From Nemophila menziesii (Eukaryota; Streptophyta; Magnoliopsida; Boraginales; Hydrophyllaceae), in the NCBI GenBank assembly GCA_029959085.1, contig JARWIR010000016.1, forward strand, positions 20,345,499 to 20,409,498: 64,000 nucleotides of DNA. Direction: 5' to 3'. Of this stretch, positions 1 to 12,153 are shown one piece after another. The position numbers and the translations under genes were made by a program. The notes beneath the pieces were generated by a model, which worked only from the letters and a program-made list of their open reading frames with translations, was not told the DNA's origin and did not search any database. Positions within the stretch are counted from its first letter, which is position 1. Each line of letters begins with the position of its first letter.

Positions 1-1233
1 GAATTGGACTTGGGAAAAGCCCTTACACCTAAATTCATATCGGGGGGTGAGATTTGTCTTGTCGAATATGAAGGGTTTCATTTAGTGTGCTTTTAATGCG
101 GGAAATTCAGGCACCAAAAGAATAAATGCGAAACGAATAAACCCCAACAAGCATCACATAATTCAGAAAATAATATTGAAAGTAATGTGGTTGGAGGAAA
201 TAAAAGTGTGGTGGAAGAGGCGACCTACGGAAAATGGATGACAGTAAAAAGAGGGGTGCGTGTTAATAACAAGAGTGGTAACAATTATCAACCGAATGGA
301 TATCGAGGAGGGACTAATAAGGAGTTGCGCTCGAGATATGGAGTGCTCTTTATGGATGAAGGAAAAGAATATACCCCAAAACTAAATATAAATCATATGG
401 AAACGGGTAGAGCGAGTGTGGCTATGGGAGGAAAATCTAGGAAGGCGAATAGTGTGGGTACAGCGCCAAAAAATAGGACCCGATCAGGAGGGGATCACAA
501 GATATTAGTTGCTCCGGATTTTGAGTTAGAAAGCAGCTTACATCTGTACCGGAAGTAGAGGTTTTTGGTTCGAAAAAAGGAGGAAGCCAGGGGATATTTT
601 TGGGAAAGGTGAGGGAAGTTATAGTAATATAAATAAAGGAAAAGGAGTAGTGGCTGGAAAAGGTGCGAATGGGGCTCATAATATAAAACAAATATGATTA
701 TCAGTGAAGGACTTATATTAATAGACATAACAAATAAGGAGCAGAATCTTGGAGCCACACGTGATCAAGGACAGGTGGAGAAAGGTGAGAGCAGCTTGAA
801 GATTCCAGTAGCTGCTGATGTTGAGGGATCAAAAAATATTAGTAGGGACCATGATTACAAATATTGAAAACCCAGATCATAAGCAGCCTCGGTAAGTTAC
901 AACAGCCTGAGGAGACGCGTGGACAGCCGGCTCCAGCGATAGGCTGGACCATCCTCTTGCGTTCATGGATGAAAAGCTGCGGAGCTTACGAGTGATGGCG
1001 ATACATTAATACCAAGGACAAGTGAAGCTCTGCCACCGGACCCGGGAGAGTGCAGCTTGTCAACAGTACCAGAAACGCCTTTTGAGGTCCTTGATCAAGA
1101 TGAACAGATGGATTTAATGCCGGGAGGCGAAGATGAGACGCATCAGGTATACTCCTAAACCTCTTGTTTCTACTAACGATTTATTTTATGTGTACACAGG
1201 TAAGGAATAGAGGTAATCGGGGAGGTCTTTCTC

Positions 1234-2179
1234 AAATGCTTAATATCCTTGTTTGGAATTGCCACGGGGCAGCGGCGACTAACTTTCAACGAGTTGTATG
1301 AGAAATGATTCGTACTCATCGGGTTTGGCTGTCAGTTATAGTTGAACCGCGGGTTAGTGGGGATGAAGCAAATGATATAATTCGAAGCTTGGGTAAGGCA
1401 AACTCCGCACGAGTAGAAGCGAGCATTTTTAAAGGCGGCATCTGGCTCCTTTGGGATGACTCGGATATAGGTGTTAGGGTGTTGTCGGCTGGTAATTAGG
1501 TAATCAACATAGAGGTGTCCAAAGACAACTGTGAGACTTCGATTTTTTCAGCCATCTATGCACGACCTAAATCACCGGATAGGGAACCACTGTGGACTGC
1601 GCTAAATCACGCTTTTAGCAATATAGGAAGGCCATTGTTAATTGCTGGTGATTTTAATCAGGTGGGTAAGGAGGTAGATAAGAAGGGAAGGGAACCAGGG
1701 ACTACCCGTCGTATGGAAAAGTTTGAGGATTGGATACAAAGTTGCGACTTAAAGGATTTAGGATTTGAGGGGCCGAGATATACATGGTGTGACTCATGGA
1801 ATACAGGCCAGCAAATATTGAGAAGACTTGATAGGGCGTATGGGAACACCGAATTACTAACTCTCTTCCCGTTCGCTAAGGTTTTACATTTAGACCAAAG
1901 ACACTCGGATCACGCACCAATTTTGATACAATTAGTTCCGAGAGAGCATACAGGTCCTCCTAGGAGGTTTCGCTTCGAGTTTGCTTGGTACCTGCATAAA
2001 AACTTCAAGGATTTCGTTCAGAGTAAGTGGGAGGTTACTAATTCAGATCTAGGGGACAGCCTAAAGAGTATGAAACAACAGTTTACAGAATGGAAGGACA
2101 CTGTATTCGGAGATTTAACAAGTTTCGCTGCAGCGTTCATACAATTCGTCTTTGTTCAGCTTAGGGAAGAGACTTAGAG
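1234..2179 (+). pseudogene. LINE endonuclease domain (broken)
   Basis: One reading frame encodes an exonuclease-endonuclease-phosphatase fold typical of LINE ORF2. It opens with an ILVWNCHG start motif, then has the E (VIVEPR), Y (SAIYARP), GDFN, RLDRAYGN and HSDHAPI motifs, so all catalytic positions are readable. Two in-frame stops interrupt it (just before 1305, and at 1497-1499). In a living element this domain nicks the target DNA to prime reverse transcription. It lies downstream of the ORF1 zinc knuckle and upstream of the RT, in normal order. The frame is lost after about 2170, with further frame changes before the RT. Confidence 0.85.
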
Positions 2180-2529
2180 ACGGGTATCTTATTATTTTAG
2201 AGGAGGAAGAACATTTTTGGTTTCAACGCTCGAAGAAAAATTGGATTCGTTTAGGAGAGAGAAATGCAAGATACTACCACCTGACCACTATGAAAAAGCG
2301 AAGAGCGACTCAGATTCATCGACTTAAAGACTCATAAGGTAATTGGGTAGAGGAAGAACAAGCGTTAGGTGCATGTGTTCGGGATTATTTTTTTGGAAAT
2401 ATATTCAGAACCAATCAAATTCGTGGGACTGTTTGCGCTTCCACACGGGAAGAATCTGGGTGAGATGGATAGAGATCTTTTGGTTGGATAATTTACAGAT
2501 AAAGAGATTAGGACTGCCGTGTTTCCATC

Positions 2530-4000
2530 TAACCTTAATAAATCTCCTTGAAATGATGGTATAGTGGTGTCTTTTTATCAAAAATGTTGGGAAGTTTTGG
2601 GTTCGGATATTTGTAAGATGGTTCGGGAGTCGATACAGGCTGGGAGGATCTCACCGAGTCTGAATGGGACCTTAATTCACTTTATTCCTAAGGTACCAGA
2701 ACCAGAATTGGTAGGTCAAATCTGTCCTTTTAGCCTTATCAATGTACTTGTTAAGTTCATCATGAAAGACATGGTTAACAGAATTCGGCCACTTTTAGCG
2801 GAAAGGGTAGGACCAAACCAAAGTAGCTTCCTTCCGAGACGCTCGACTATTGATAATATTGTCTTGGTGCAAGAAATCGATCACCAGATGCAAAAGATCA
2901 CTTCACAGACCAGATACATGGAAATTAAGATCGATTTAGCAAAAGCGTATGATAAGTTAAGTTGGAGGTTCACCGAGGACACAATCTCCTACTTTGGGTT
3001 TCCAGATTCGTGGGTTCGCTTTATTATGTCAGATATGGCCACAAATACGATGCAGGTGCTTTGGAATATGGAGCAATTAGAGGTGTTCACCCCTCAGCGG
3101 GGCATTCGACAGGGAGATCCTCTTTCCCCTTATTTATTTGTATTGTGTATGGAACGCTTGTCGATGCTTATACATGGACTTTGTGCAATAGATGAGTGGT
3201 TACCCATTCGTCTCCATCGTCAAGGGCCCCTAATTTCACATATGTTTTTTGCAGACGACTTAATTTTATTCGCTGAAGCAGGATAGACTCAGGTTGATCT
3301 TATAAAAGAAGTTTTGCAAGTGTTCTGTAATGAAGCTGGCCAAACTGTGAGTGAGGAGAAATCTTTGATTTATTTCTAGAAGAATGTGCCGAATGAGAGA
3401 GCGATAGAGCTTGCCGGAAGGCGTGGATTTACTTTAAGCAATTCACTAGGAGTGTACCTTGGAATCCTATTCGATCGCAACATTTACCGCACAGATTCTT
3501 TCGATGAATCACATCTAAAACGAAAAATAAGCCCCCGAATTAGAAAAGTCAGAATTTGTCAATGGTTGGGATAATCACACTTGCGCAATCGGTTTTGTCG
3601 GCTATTCCCACATATACAATGCAAACGATGAAGTTTCGGGTACATGTTTGCGATGAAATAGACAAAATTATTAGAGATCTTATTTGGGGATCCTCGAGTG
3701 AAGGAAGGAAAATACATCGGCTCTCGTGGGAAATGTTGTGTAGATCGAAGAAGAAGGGAGGTTTGGGTCTAAGAAGTGCGAGAAATTACAACAAGCACTC
3801 TTGGCTAAACTATGATGGAAAATCTTAAAGAATGATACATCCTTATGGGTAATGTGGTGAAACAAAAATACTTTAGGCAAGGCTTCTTGGCTCGAGTCGT
3901 AAAGCCTTCAGACTCAAGAATGTGTAAGAATATATTTGCTGGGCACAAGGTGCTAGAAGGAGTTTTAAGAGAAATAAATAAATGGGAATGAGGTGGTGTA
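2530..4000 (+). pseudogene. LINE reverse transcriptase domain (broken)
   Basis: The longest open part is 2564-3286. It carries the RVT_1 signatures: IPKV, the SFLPRRSTIDNIVL block, the catalytic DLAKAYDK block, QRGIRQGDPLSPYLF, and FADDLILFAEA with the catalytic aspartate pair. The thumb region continues at 3386-3574 and, in another frame, at 3556-3828 (GGLGLRSARNYNK). A stop at 3284-3286 and frame changes near 2340, 3560 and 3830 inactivate it. The family role is to copy the LINE RNA at the nicked target. Confidence 0.88.
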
Positions 4001-4025
4001 TAAGTGGACACGTGAGCCTTAGGGA

Positions 4026-4290
4026 ATGTTCTCCGTGAAATCCGCTTACAATAGCCTAGTACATGAAGGAAACGGAACGAATTTTAAGTGGGAATTAATT
4101 TGGTCTTTGAAATGCCCGCAAAAGATAAAAGTACTTATATGGCGTTCGGTGTGGGATCGTTTAAAAACCGGAAAAATCTCAATTTGCATAGTGTTTTGGA
4201 TGATTCGGGGTGCCAAAGATGTGGAAAACATGATGAATCAGTGCCTCATTTAATTAGGCGATGTATTGGGAGCACTAACCTTTTCCGTCT
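4026..4290 (+). pseudogene. LINE zf-RVT zinc-binding region (broken)
   Basis: The translation reads FSVKSAYNSL, then WKLIWSLKCPQKIKVLIWR, and then in another frame CQRCGKHDESVPHLIRRC. This is the usual C-x2-C and H-x-C arrangement found between RT and RNase H in plant L1 elements. A frameshift lies between the two halves. Past 4290 the match stops for about 230 bases before a W-rich piece (4538-4741) that resembles the normal linker to RNase H. Confidence 0.75.
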
Positions 4291-4849
4291 CTGTTTTGCA
4301 GGTTCCATTGGAGGCGAGCAGATGTAGCAGGAGATCTGGGCTGCTGCTAGACGTACAAGTGCACCTGGGGAGCGGACTGGAGATATGCGAGATGGAGGGA
4401 CAGGGACAATTGCAGAAGCTTTTCGAGATGGAAGGAGACAAAAGACTACTCAGCTGCTGTTCTCACGCATGGGACAAGTAAGTAGACTTGGACAGCTTGA
4501 TCTTCAAGAAGTTAATAACCCGCATTAGCAGCAAATAATGGTGACAACAACTACATTTTTTGATAAAGCAGCGAATGTTACAAATGCTTGGTGGAGTGAT
4601 ACGTTATCTCACATGAAGTGTATAAATGGGATCGAAAGAAGAAATATATTCGCGGCATTCGTATGGAACGTTTGGGATGATAGAAATGCAAGAATATTTT
4701 ACCCGAATGCACGGAAAAAACGAATAGTAAGATGCGTGTAATAATTACAACGCGGCAAATGATTATGTTAGAGCATGGGATACTGAACAAGATGAGGGCC
4801 TGATGTTTTTGGAAAAGAGTGTTTTAGTCAAATGGGTTAAACCAGAAAG

Positions 4850-5318
4850 TGGTGTAAAACTTAATGTAGATGGCTCATTTAATACAGAAAGATCGACACC
4901 TGGGTAGGTGGTTTATTTCAAAATAATAAAGGGGGAATACTTATATGGGTTTGCAGGGACTTGTGTTGCAAGATCACCGTTTAAAGTGGAGAGACTGGCA
5001 ATACATTTCGGGTATATGGCAGTTTGTCGGGGAATTACCTCGCTCATCATCGAAATCGACTGGGGTGAGTTGCACGCGCTAGTGAAGGGCGGTGTGAACT
5101 CAAGAGGCTTTCCAAATGATATAATAAGGGCATGTCGTGATATTCTAAATGCTAACGTGAATTTTGAGCTTGTTTGGATATATAGTGAAGCAAATAGTTG
5201 TGCTGATTGGTTAGCGAAATTTGGTGCAAATAGTACAGAAAGTTCAACTCCGTACAAGAACCCTTCTAATGAGCTATGGCGTTTATTGAAAAAGGATCGT
5301 TGCGACTGGTGCCTATAG
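4850..5318 (+). pseudogene. LINE RNase H domain (one stop)
   Basis: An RNase H of the RVT_3 type closes the element. The four acidic positions can be read: NVDGSF (D), VERLA (E), IEIDWGELHAL (D) and EANSCADWLA (D). One stop lies at about 4903-4905, after which 4908-5318 is open to a natural end. The family removes RNA from RNA/DNA hybrids. Its terminal position, followed by about 65 bases of 3' UTR and an A-tract, fits the plant L1 layout. Confidence 0.85.
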
Positions 5319-5400
5319 TTTCCTTAACTAGTTAATAAATTTAGAATTTTCACTTCCTGGTCTTTTAAGACCTCTCTTGTTGCAAAAAAAAAAAATCTAT

Positions 5401-6000
5401 TCTTTTAGCCAATTAATAGGTTAGTACGATAAATTGACTATCGTCTGACATGGGGGTTGAGTTGTGGAAAATAGTTTATATTTGTTTGACGTGTGTTAGT
5501 GAACTGAGAGGTCTTGACTAATCAAATAGCCAATAAGGTTATAGTCTACTCGTCCTAAAACTTGGTAATGTCACTCAAAAGAGGTTGTTAGAGTACCAAA
5601 GGCATCACATTATCTATATGACGGGAACTTAAGAGGAAAGCTGAAACTCGGCTAGTGGTTAAATACCAATTCTGCCCTTAAAAACAAGAAAATCGTATAT
5701 CCTGTCTAGCGGGATCACTAGCAATTTTCGAATTAATCTCTCACATCGTAAAACTCCTTTAGTTTAAATTGATTTAGTATATATTTAATCTTGTATTCAT
5801 AATAGTATTAACTCCTTAATTGACAATTCAAATAAAAATCTTTATTTTTATTTTTACTCTTAACAACATTTAACCAAATCTAGAGCTAAGTCAATTATTA
5901 ATTATCTAGTCCATTTGGAGATGATTTTACTTATCATTATATACTTGGCAACCCGTATATTTTTAGTGTTGATTTATTGTCACACGTCTGAAGACAACAT
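5401..6000 (+). repeat. Truncated LTR remnant, Athila-like
   Basis: This stretch shares the order of short blocks seen in the LTRs at 44-58 kb: a 'ggttagtacgataaattgac' block followed by a run of g near 5450, then 'ttacttatcattatatac' and a 'cttggcaaccc' block near the 3' end. It carries no open frame. It starts right at the LINE poly(A), so the LINE may have inserted into an older LTR. The assignment is by pattern only. Confidence 0.4.
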
Positions 6001-6730
6001 ATATATTATTACTCTAGCGGTACTATTGAAAATGAGAACCGGAAGACTAAGAGACCTTTGATGAACTAGGGGTGTATCGAGACAAGAAGAGTGTTACTAT
6101 TCTGGCTTGATTGGAAATCGCTTTTCATGTTTCGGAGGAGCGTGTTCTTAAGTCTGAGGTCAAGATTTGTAATGGGTATTGTAGGTAAAGGATAAGGCGT
6201 TTTTATGTGTGTTGAGGAAACAAAAGTGCATTCCAAGTTTATGATACATGGTTAGTTCAAGAGGAGATTTGGGAATGATTCCTGATAATAGGTTTAAATT
6301 CAGTAATTGTCCACTTGTTAGGTCTTCCGTGGTCCGAACCCATTTAATGGGTATGATGGAGGATTACGGCGTTTTACACGGTTGTAGTTACCATTGCAGT
6401 GTTAACAGTTATTAGGTATCTCTGTACATTCTTGGGATCTCGTGTCTCCTTGAATTGTATCTTAGTTTATAGTTCAATGACAGAGGGACTGATGAAATGG
6501 AATGATTCTATCGATAGAGAAAAGACTTTGGTTTTGTAGTCGGGGGGCTAAGTGTTTAGTGTCTCTTTATGTTATGTAGCCAATTATAGATTAATGCCTA
6601 TTAAAAAACTTATTTAAAAAAAGGTGCTTAGAATAAGATTTTTTATAGAAAACAGCTCCATCCCAAACTACCCCTATAATTAACAATTAAAAAAAAGAAA
6701 TTAGAAAAAAACAAACCAAAAATTAATAAA
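6001..6730. other. No recognised feature
   Basis: No coding frame or recognised repeat was seen. The last 100 bases are A-rich and lead into the foldback repeat. Confidence 0.6.
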
Positions 6731-7340
6731 CACACGCGCGCGTCCGTGAATTTTTTTTAAAATCGTCATAGCTAATTCTAAAAAAATAAAAAAATAAAAA
6801 AAATCAAAAATTTATATATTTGGATAAAGCAAATTAATATTTACGTCTATGATTTTTTTCGTAAATTTTTGAATTTTTTGATTTTTTTGGATTTTTTTAA
6901 TTCGCAGACACGGAATTCCATGTTTTAAACATGAAATTCCATGTTTTGAAATAAGGAATTTGTTTTCCGCAGACACGAAATTCACTGTTTAAAACATGGA
7001 ATTTCATGTTTTAAACATGAAATTTCGTGTTTGCGGAAAAAAAGAATCAAAAAAATCAAAAAAAATCATAGACGTAAAAATTAATTTTCTTTATCCAAAA
7101 ATGCAAATTTTTTAATTTTCTGATTTTTTTTTGAATTATTTATGACGATTTTAAAAAAGTTTCACGGACGCGCGCGTGTGATGAAATTAGTAGTAGGTGG
7201 TAGTGGTGGTGGTGGTGGTGGTGGTAGTGGTGGTGGTGGTGGAGGTGGTGATGGTTGTGGTGGCTGGAGTGGTGGTGGTGGTGGTTGTGATGGTGGAGGT
7301 GGTGATGGTTGTGGTGGTGGTGGTGGTGGTGGTGGTAGAA
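6731..7340. repeat. Foldback (near-palindromic) element, copy 1, with (GGT)n right end
   Basis: Positions 6731-6955 and 6956-7180 are imperfect inverted copies. The outer arm cacacgcgcgcgtccgtgaa (6731) is mirrored by ttcacggacgcgcgcgtgtg (7161-7180), and the 'cgtctatga' and 'cgcagacacg(g/a)aatt' blocks are mirrored nearer the centre. The right arm continues into a degenerate GGT/GGTGAT tract at 7195-7340. The left microsatellite arm seen in copy 2 is absent here. No coding capacity was seen. Confidence 0.8.
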
Positions 7341-8028
7341 GTACCCTATTATTTGTTTCATATTTAAAAATAAATATTGTATTAAAAATAAAATAATATA
7401 TTTAATAATAAGAACAATATAGGTATAAAAAATATAAAAGAGATATTTTTTACAAATAATTATTCTATTAGACATTTATTTTTAAATAAAAAAAATTAAA
7501 AACTTACTATTATCATTCTTCTAATATATTAACCATACCACCCGTTATAACAACCTTAAAAAGAGATCCGGTGGATGTTACTTTTATATGAGACTTTGAG
7601 TGATAGGGTACTAAGAAAATATTACTAGCAACTAGGGACTAAAAACTTTACAATCCATGTCTGTAACGTTTGTTGTTCACGTTAGTCATAATTATAGAGT
7701 TAGGAGAGTTCCGAACAATTTAACCAAATAATTAATGAGATTCTAATTTATTTTCAGAAGAGTAAAATTGTAAAGCGACCTTCAACAAACAATTATAAAT
7801 AATTATTGGATTGTACGAAAGCAAGACGGAAGATCGACAATCTCTTTACTTTACGAAATAAATAATTACTCAGGAAGTAGTACCATCCATCTGGAGGACA
7901 ATAGAAATATCCAAAATTGGATTTTCCCAAATATCAGATTTTTATGATGTAGATATAATTTTTTACAAATTTATATACATTTAATCTATTATAAAAAATT
8001 TTAAGATTGTGACTAAAATTTAACCAAC
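7341..8028. other. Intergenic, AT-rich, upstream of the Cys-rich gene
   Basis: No gene was seen. The final few hundred bases are presumably the promoter region of the gene at 8101. Confidence 0.6.
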
Positions 8029-8035
8029 TATAAAA
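8029..8035 (+). promoter_or_regulatory. TATA box of the small Cys-rich gene
   Basis: The sequence ctataaaagg lies about 72 bases upstream of the ATG at 8101. This spacing fits a start site near 8060 and a short 5' UTR. Confidence 0.6.
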
Positions 8036-8100
8036 GGAGGTTCTTGAGTACTTAAATTTTCACTCTTTAAAATACACAAGATTTAATAATATTCAAAACC

Positions 8101-8636
8101 ATGAAGAGAAACAGTAACCCAGCAATCATCGCATCTATAATGTTAGTATTCTTGTTTCTCTCTGGTCATACTCTAGCCGATTTTAAAAGTTGCTTCCTAA
8201 GTTGTGGACTTGGTTGCTTACTGAAAGGGGGAAACAAATTGGTTTGCTTAGCCGAATGTTTCGGTACTTGTATTATTAATGGGAATTCTTTAGAAGATAA
8301 TACAACTTTGCATCATAAGTATTGCACTCTTGGTTGTGCTATTGACAGTTGTAGCCGGTCGGACATTGGTATTTCAACTTTTCATTTTCAAATTCCCTAT
8401 TTACTATAAATTGAGTTAAACATATACGAAAATTGCACAACAAATTTGACGTGTTCTAAATTCTCAGTTAGAAGTTAAAAACAATATTGCACCTCACCCC
8501 ACATTTACGAATTTATTGCTGTCTTACAGAAAGTTTAGCCTATAGATTCTTACAATATCTCTAACATTGTGTTGTAGGTACCACGAAAGCTGGGGATTGT
8601 TTGAAGAATTGTGAGGAAATCGTATGTAGAGCTTGA
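8101..8636 (+). CDS. Small secreted cysteine-rich protein, thionin-like, two exons
   Basis: Exon 1 is 8101-8368 and exon 2 is 8578-8636, with a GT-AG intron at 8369-8577. Splicing gives 327 nt (108 residues plus stop) and adds three cysteines that the unspliced frame lacks. Residues 1 to about 26 form a signal peptide (basic start, hydrophobic core, cut after THTLA-like GHTLA). The mature part has 12 cysteines in three groups: C-x3-C-x3-C-x9-C-x3-C-x3-C, then C-x3-C-x4-C, then C-x3-C-x4-C. This spacing resembles plant thionin-like proteins, which are secreted defence or reproductive peptides. The precise family is an inference. A TATA box precedes the gene and a poly(A) signal follows. It is the only intact-looking host gene in the window. 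Neighbours are repeats, so context does not inform its role. Confidence 0.7.
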
Positions 8637-8679
8637 TCTTTAACTGCTTACCAGATTCAATTAAGAAGTAGTTTGCAAA

Positions 8680-8685
8680 AATAAA
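8680..8685 (+). terminator. Poly(A) signal of the Cys-rich gene
   Basis: AATAAA lies 44 bases after the stop codon at 8634-8636. Confidence 0.5.
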
Positions 8686-8689
8686 ATCT

Positions 8690-9955
8690 CTAATTATGGT
8701 CTGGTGATATTATATGGGGTTTTTCATTTCTTTCAACAATACGAGTGTATACCATAACCATGATTGGTCCTGATATTTTTAAAATCAATAATAAATTCAC
8801 AAAATAAGACTTTCTATACAAAAAAAATTATAAATAAAGATATAACAACTATTAACCCACTTTAAACTTTAAATCTAATACAAAAAATATTTAATATTAC
8901 CAACAAATTAACATTGTCAATACAACTTAAATTCTTATATCATGGATATAAATATACATACAACATGATACATATAAATGATCGGAGACCCGTTTAGACG
9001 TTGAAAAAACACGAAGGCTAGAATCGGCCCTGACCACAACAGTACGAAACAAACTCCTGTTTTAACCACAACAATATGAAACTCTTATTAACTAACCATA
9101 ATGCAATATTTAACAAAATTAAGATATCAAAAGAAATTCTAATACAACAATTTATTATATTATAAGCATATAATGTGAATATAACTTTTTATTACAATGG
9201 AGTCCATAGGTGATAAGAATACAAAACTCGTACTTTACTATATAATAGGCAAAAAGAACAACTAACTAGATATGTGTTTTGATTGGTGCGTTCATCTCTC
9301 GCACAAAAACTAACTAACCAACTAGTGTGTAGCCGAAGATAATTTAATCAATAAATACTCATCCGTCTCTATTCACGTCACATATGCCAACAACTACCTA
9401 AACCAACTTCGCTGAAGTTGGTTGGGCAAAAAAAAAATTTTGCGCCTCTGCTAAAACATTGTCGTGTCATGTTCACATATCTTTTATATGTCAAGAAATT
9501 GGAGATTTATAATAGAATTTGAGCAATTTATTGCTTATTTGAAAAAGTTAAAGGATTAGTCGGCTGTTAGTAGACAATTGGACTATATTTCATGTTAATG
9601 TTCAAGATGATAAAGTGAGCATATTTCCCCAATGTAATTTTGCTCCTTCCATCAAGACTAAAAAGATACTTTACTGAGAAAATGATATAGTGTCCTTATT
9701 AGTTTTACTAGTAAAAAACTTTCTAAAGTATTAGGAGATGATAGGTTTCTATTTTAAGACCTCTTGTAAATTGGCTAATTACTAACTAGAAGGTCATGGA
9801 CATTAATACCCCCGGTTTTCCCTTTCTCTATAATGATAAGTCTATTTGTCACTTCGCTTAAGCAGGATATTCCATCTGCCGATGATTCTTTCTTCAAATT
9901 AACACTTTCTCTATACTAATTTTTTTATGATGACGGTAGGAAAGGAACTCCATTG
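8690..9955. other. Intergenic, AT-rich, no gene seen
   Basis: No supported coding frame was seen. A short perfect hairpin (ccaacttc-gctgaagttgg) lies near 9402-9421. Confidence 0.6.
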
Positions 9956-9989
9956 TCCTAGGCAAAAGTCTTTCTCACCACATTTAAAA

Positions 9990-10175
9990 CTAGAGGTTTG
10001 ATTTTCTTTTTTGGGAAAAGAGAAGATATGTTATAACCAAGAACAACCACTAAAACTAATTTGGTGGGTATAAACCAACTGCCGAGATACTTTGGTGGAT
10101 ATGAACAACTACTGAAACTAATGTTGTGGGTACAAACCCTAACGCCTGGATAATTTGGTGGGTATGGAACACCCA
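9990..10175. repeat. Short degenerate tandem repeat
   Basis: Three imperfect units of roughly 45-55 bases, each ending in '(t)ttggtgg(g/a)tat', occur at about 10056, 10090 and 10150. The 72-residue minus-strand frame across it follows from the repeat. Confidence 0.5.
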
Positions 10176-10280
10176 TTTAAAAACTATAAAATGTATTATT
10201 ATGTATTCTTCTTAGATTTTTTTTTTTTACATATCTATATATACCCACTATTAACCAAGACCCTCCCCCCTTATTTGACT

Positions 10281-10394
10281 GTAGGGAACCATATACTCAG
10301 TCAATGTAATGTGGTGGTACTAACCCACCATATACCCACTGTAGATATTTATATATCCACCATATTACAGTAATTATATATGGTTCCCTATATT
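10281..10394. repeat. Small inverted repeat (foldback MITE-like)
   Basis: The left arm from 10281 (gtagggaaccatatac, then tgtaatgtggtgg) is mirrored by the right arm ending at 10394 (ccaccatattacag, then atatggttccctat). The arms are about 37 bases with few mismatches and a loop of about 40 bases. No target duplication was confirmed. Confidence 0.55.
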
Positions 10395-10929
10395 AAATAA
10401 TGGTGGACGTGGTTCAATGGTGTCTATATATAGATATGTAAATTAAGAAATCTCCATCAACAAATATCAACATGAATAAAAAATTATACGCATTAAAACA
10501 AGATGATCGGAAGTTGGTGATCAAGGGAATCAGATGTCTCAGATGTGCTTCCAAATTTGAATTACTAAAGTTACGCTCTTTTACTAGAAAGATGGAAACA
10601 AACATAAGTTACCGAAGATATCTTGACTTAATTTTGAAATAAAACCAATGCAGTAAAAAAACACTCAATTTCACATAATACAGGACTAATGGTGCAATAT
10701 ATTTGGTTATTCACACAATACATGGTCCAATACAGGACCTATATAACATCTTACTGTGGTTATGGCTGAGCAACATGGACTAATTTGCAATGCACCATTA
10801 AATATTAATTATTTATAATCCTCAACAAAACCAATTGGTCATTCTAGAGACAAATATAAAAAATAATTGTCAATCAAACTACTCTATATTAGGGACAACA
10901 GTGGTCTTCATATTTGTTTTATGCTTCAT
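10395..10929. other. Intergenic with a 'tacagga(c)cta...tgcaa' dispersed motif
   Basis: No gene was seen. Positions 10673-10745 carry two copies of a motif (ataca(g)gacctat / gtgcaat) that recurs at 12.8, 15.2, 16.2 and 35.7-36.4 kb. Confidence 0.45.
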
Positions 10930-12153
10930 TGATTAAACATTACGGTATACCTCAGTTTTAGCAAATTCTTGTTGAAGAAGTGAAGAGACTGCCACTGGCT
11001 TGGTAAAGTAAAGCTCCCTCTTTTCTTATACTTTATTTTTCCACCTTTCTAGACTTGCTCAACCGGATTAACGTAGTTCATTGGATCTTACAGAAAATGA
11101 ATCAAACATTCACCATTCTCTAAACTCGAGTATCTACCAACAAAATCACATCAGGAAACATTTACTCAGAGCAACAAGAGTATGCTCGGTTTCCTAATGC
11201 AAAAAACATTAAGAAATCGAAAGAAGAAGTTAAGATGGTTTACCTAGGGTGAAGCAGCAGTAGTGTGCTCTAATAGAATGAAGAACAAAAAAGAGAGTGA
11301 GGTTTAGTGTTTCGTACTAAAGAATATACCAAAAATTTAAGAAATAAGCAAAGAAAAAAAAGACACAAAGAGTAAGAGAAATTTTGTTGAAGCTGCGGTT
11401 ACTGCAAACCAATTCAAGAAATGCAGTATAAGACCAAATTAATGAGATTAGGTTAGTAAAATAATTCAATTTTTTTAGAGTTTCAATTAAAAATTAATTT
11501 TTTTTACCTTAATTTGGGGATGATGGTGGAGAATGGTCCCCGATTGGTGGCAGTTTTTGTGTGCAGGAGCCAAGCCGGTTTGATGATGTTGATAATGGTG
11601 GAGAATGGTCCCCGAGTCGCGGCAGCGACTTGGTGGGAAGGTGAGTGTTTCGAAGCCGGTTCGATGATGATGGTGGAGGATGGTCCCCAAGTGGTGGCGG
11701 CTCCTTCAATTGTTGATGGCGTAGCCAATCCAGGTGGCGGCAGTTTTGGGAAGGTGAGTGGCTTGGTGGGAGAGTTGGTGGGAGAGAGAGAGAGAGAGAG
11801 AGAGCAGGTGGGAATGTGAGACCAAGTGACATCGTTCCAATGTGACCCGCTTGATGGGAGAGAGAGTGTGCATAACTCAAAATTTGAAAAAGATAAAAAA
11901 TTGTGGAGATTAGTTATCATATCACAAATAAATAGTATAAAAATAATAAATAAATTATAATAAAATGGCACACATAAAATCTAACGAACAAAAACTATAA
12001 AGAGAAATTAAGACATTTCAGCCAGTTTATCTAATTTATACAATGTTGACCATTAATTAAATTAGATCTAATAGTTAGAAATAATAAAAAATTGATCTAA
12101 AAACTGAAAAATATAAAGGAAAATAGGAGACATTTCGGGTCGTTGACCCTTCT

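Larger units (their letters stand above)
1..5395 (+). mobile_element. LINE (L1-type non-LTR retrotransposon), decayed, 5' end outside window
   Basis: Domains run in the plant L1 order on the plus strand: a CX2CX4HX4C zinc knuckle near 92-136 (end of ORF1, with a stop inside it), an apurinic-type endonuclease from about 1234, reverse transcriptase from about 2530, a zf-RVT zinc-binding region near 4026-4290, and RNase H near 4850-5318. An A-tract at about 5384-5395 marks the 3' end. Every domain is broken by stops or frameshifts, so the copy is dead. It would have moved by target-primed reverse transcription. A segment at about 4290-4520 does not match the expected protein and may be a small insertion or strongly diverged. 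Confidence 0.9.

Noticed and set aside
7140..7475. His-rich 111-residue ORF on the minus strand and Gly-rich 84-residue ORF on the plus strand
   Set aside because: Both are translations of the (GGT)n tract at the end of foldback copy 1.
11487..11971. 123-155 residue Pro/Ser/His-rich ORFs on the minus strand
   Set aside because: They arise from three internal copies of 'gatggtggagaatggtcccc' and a GA microsatellite in repeat X.
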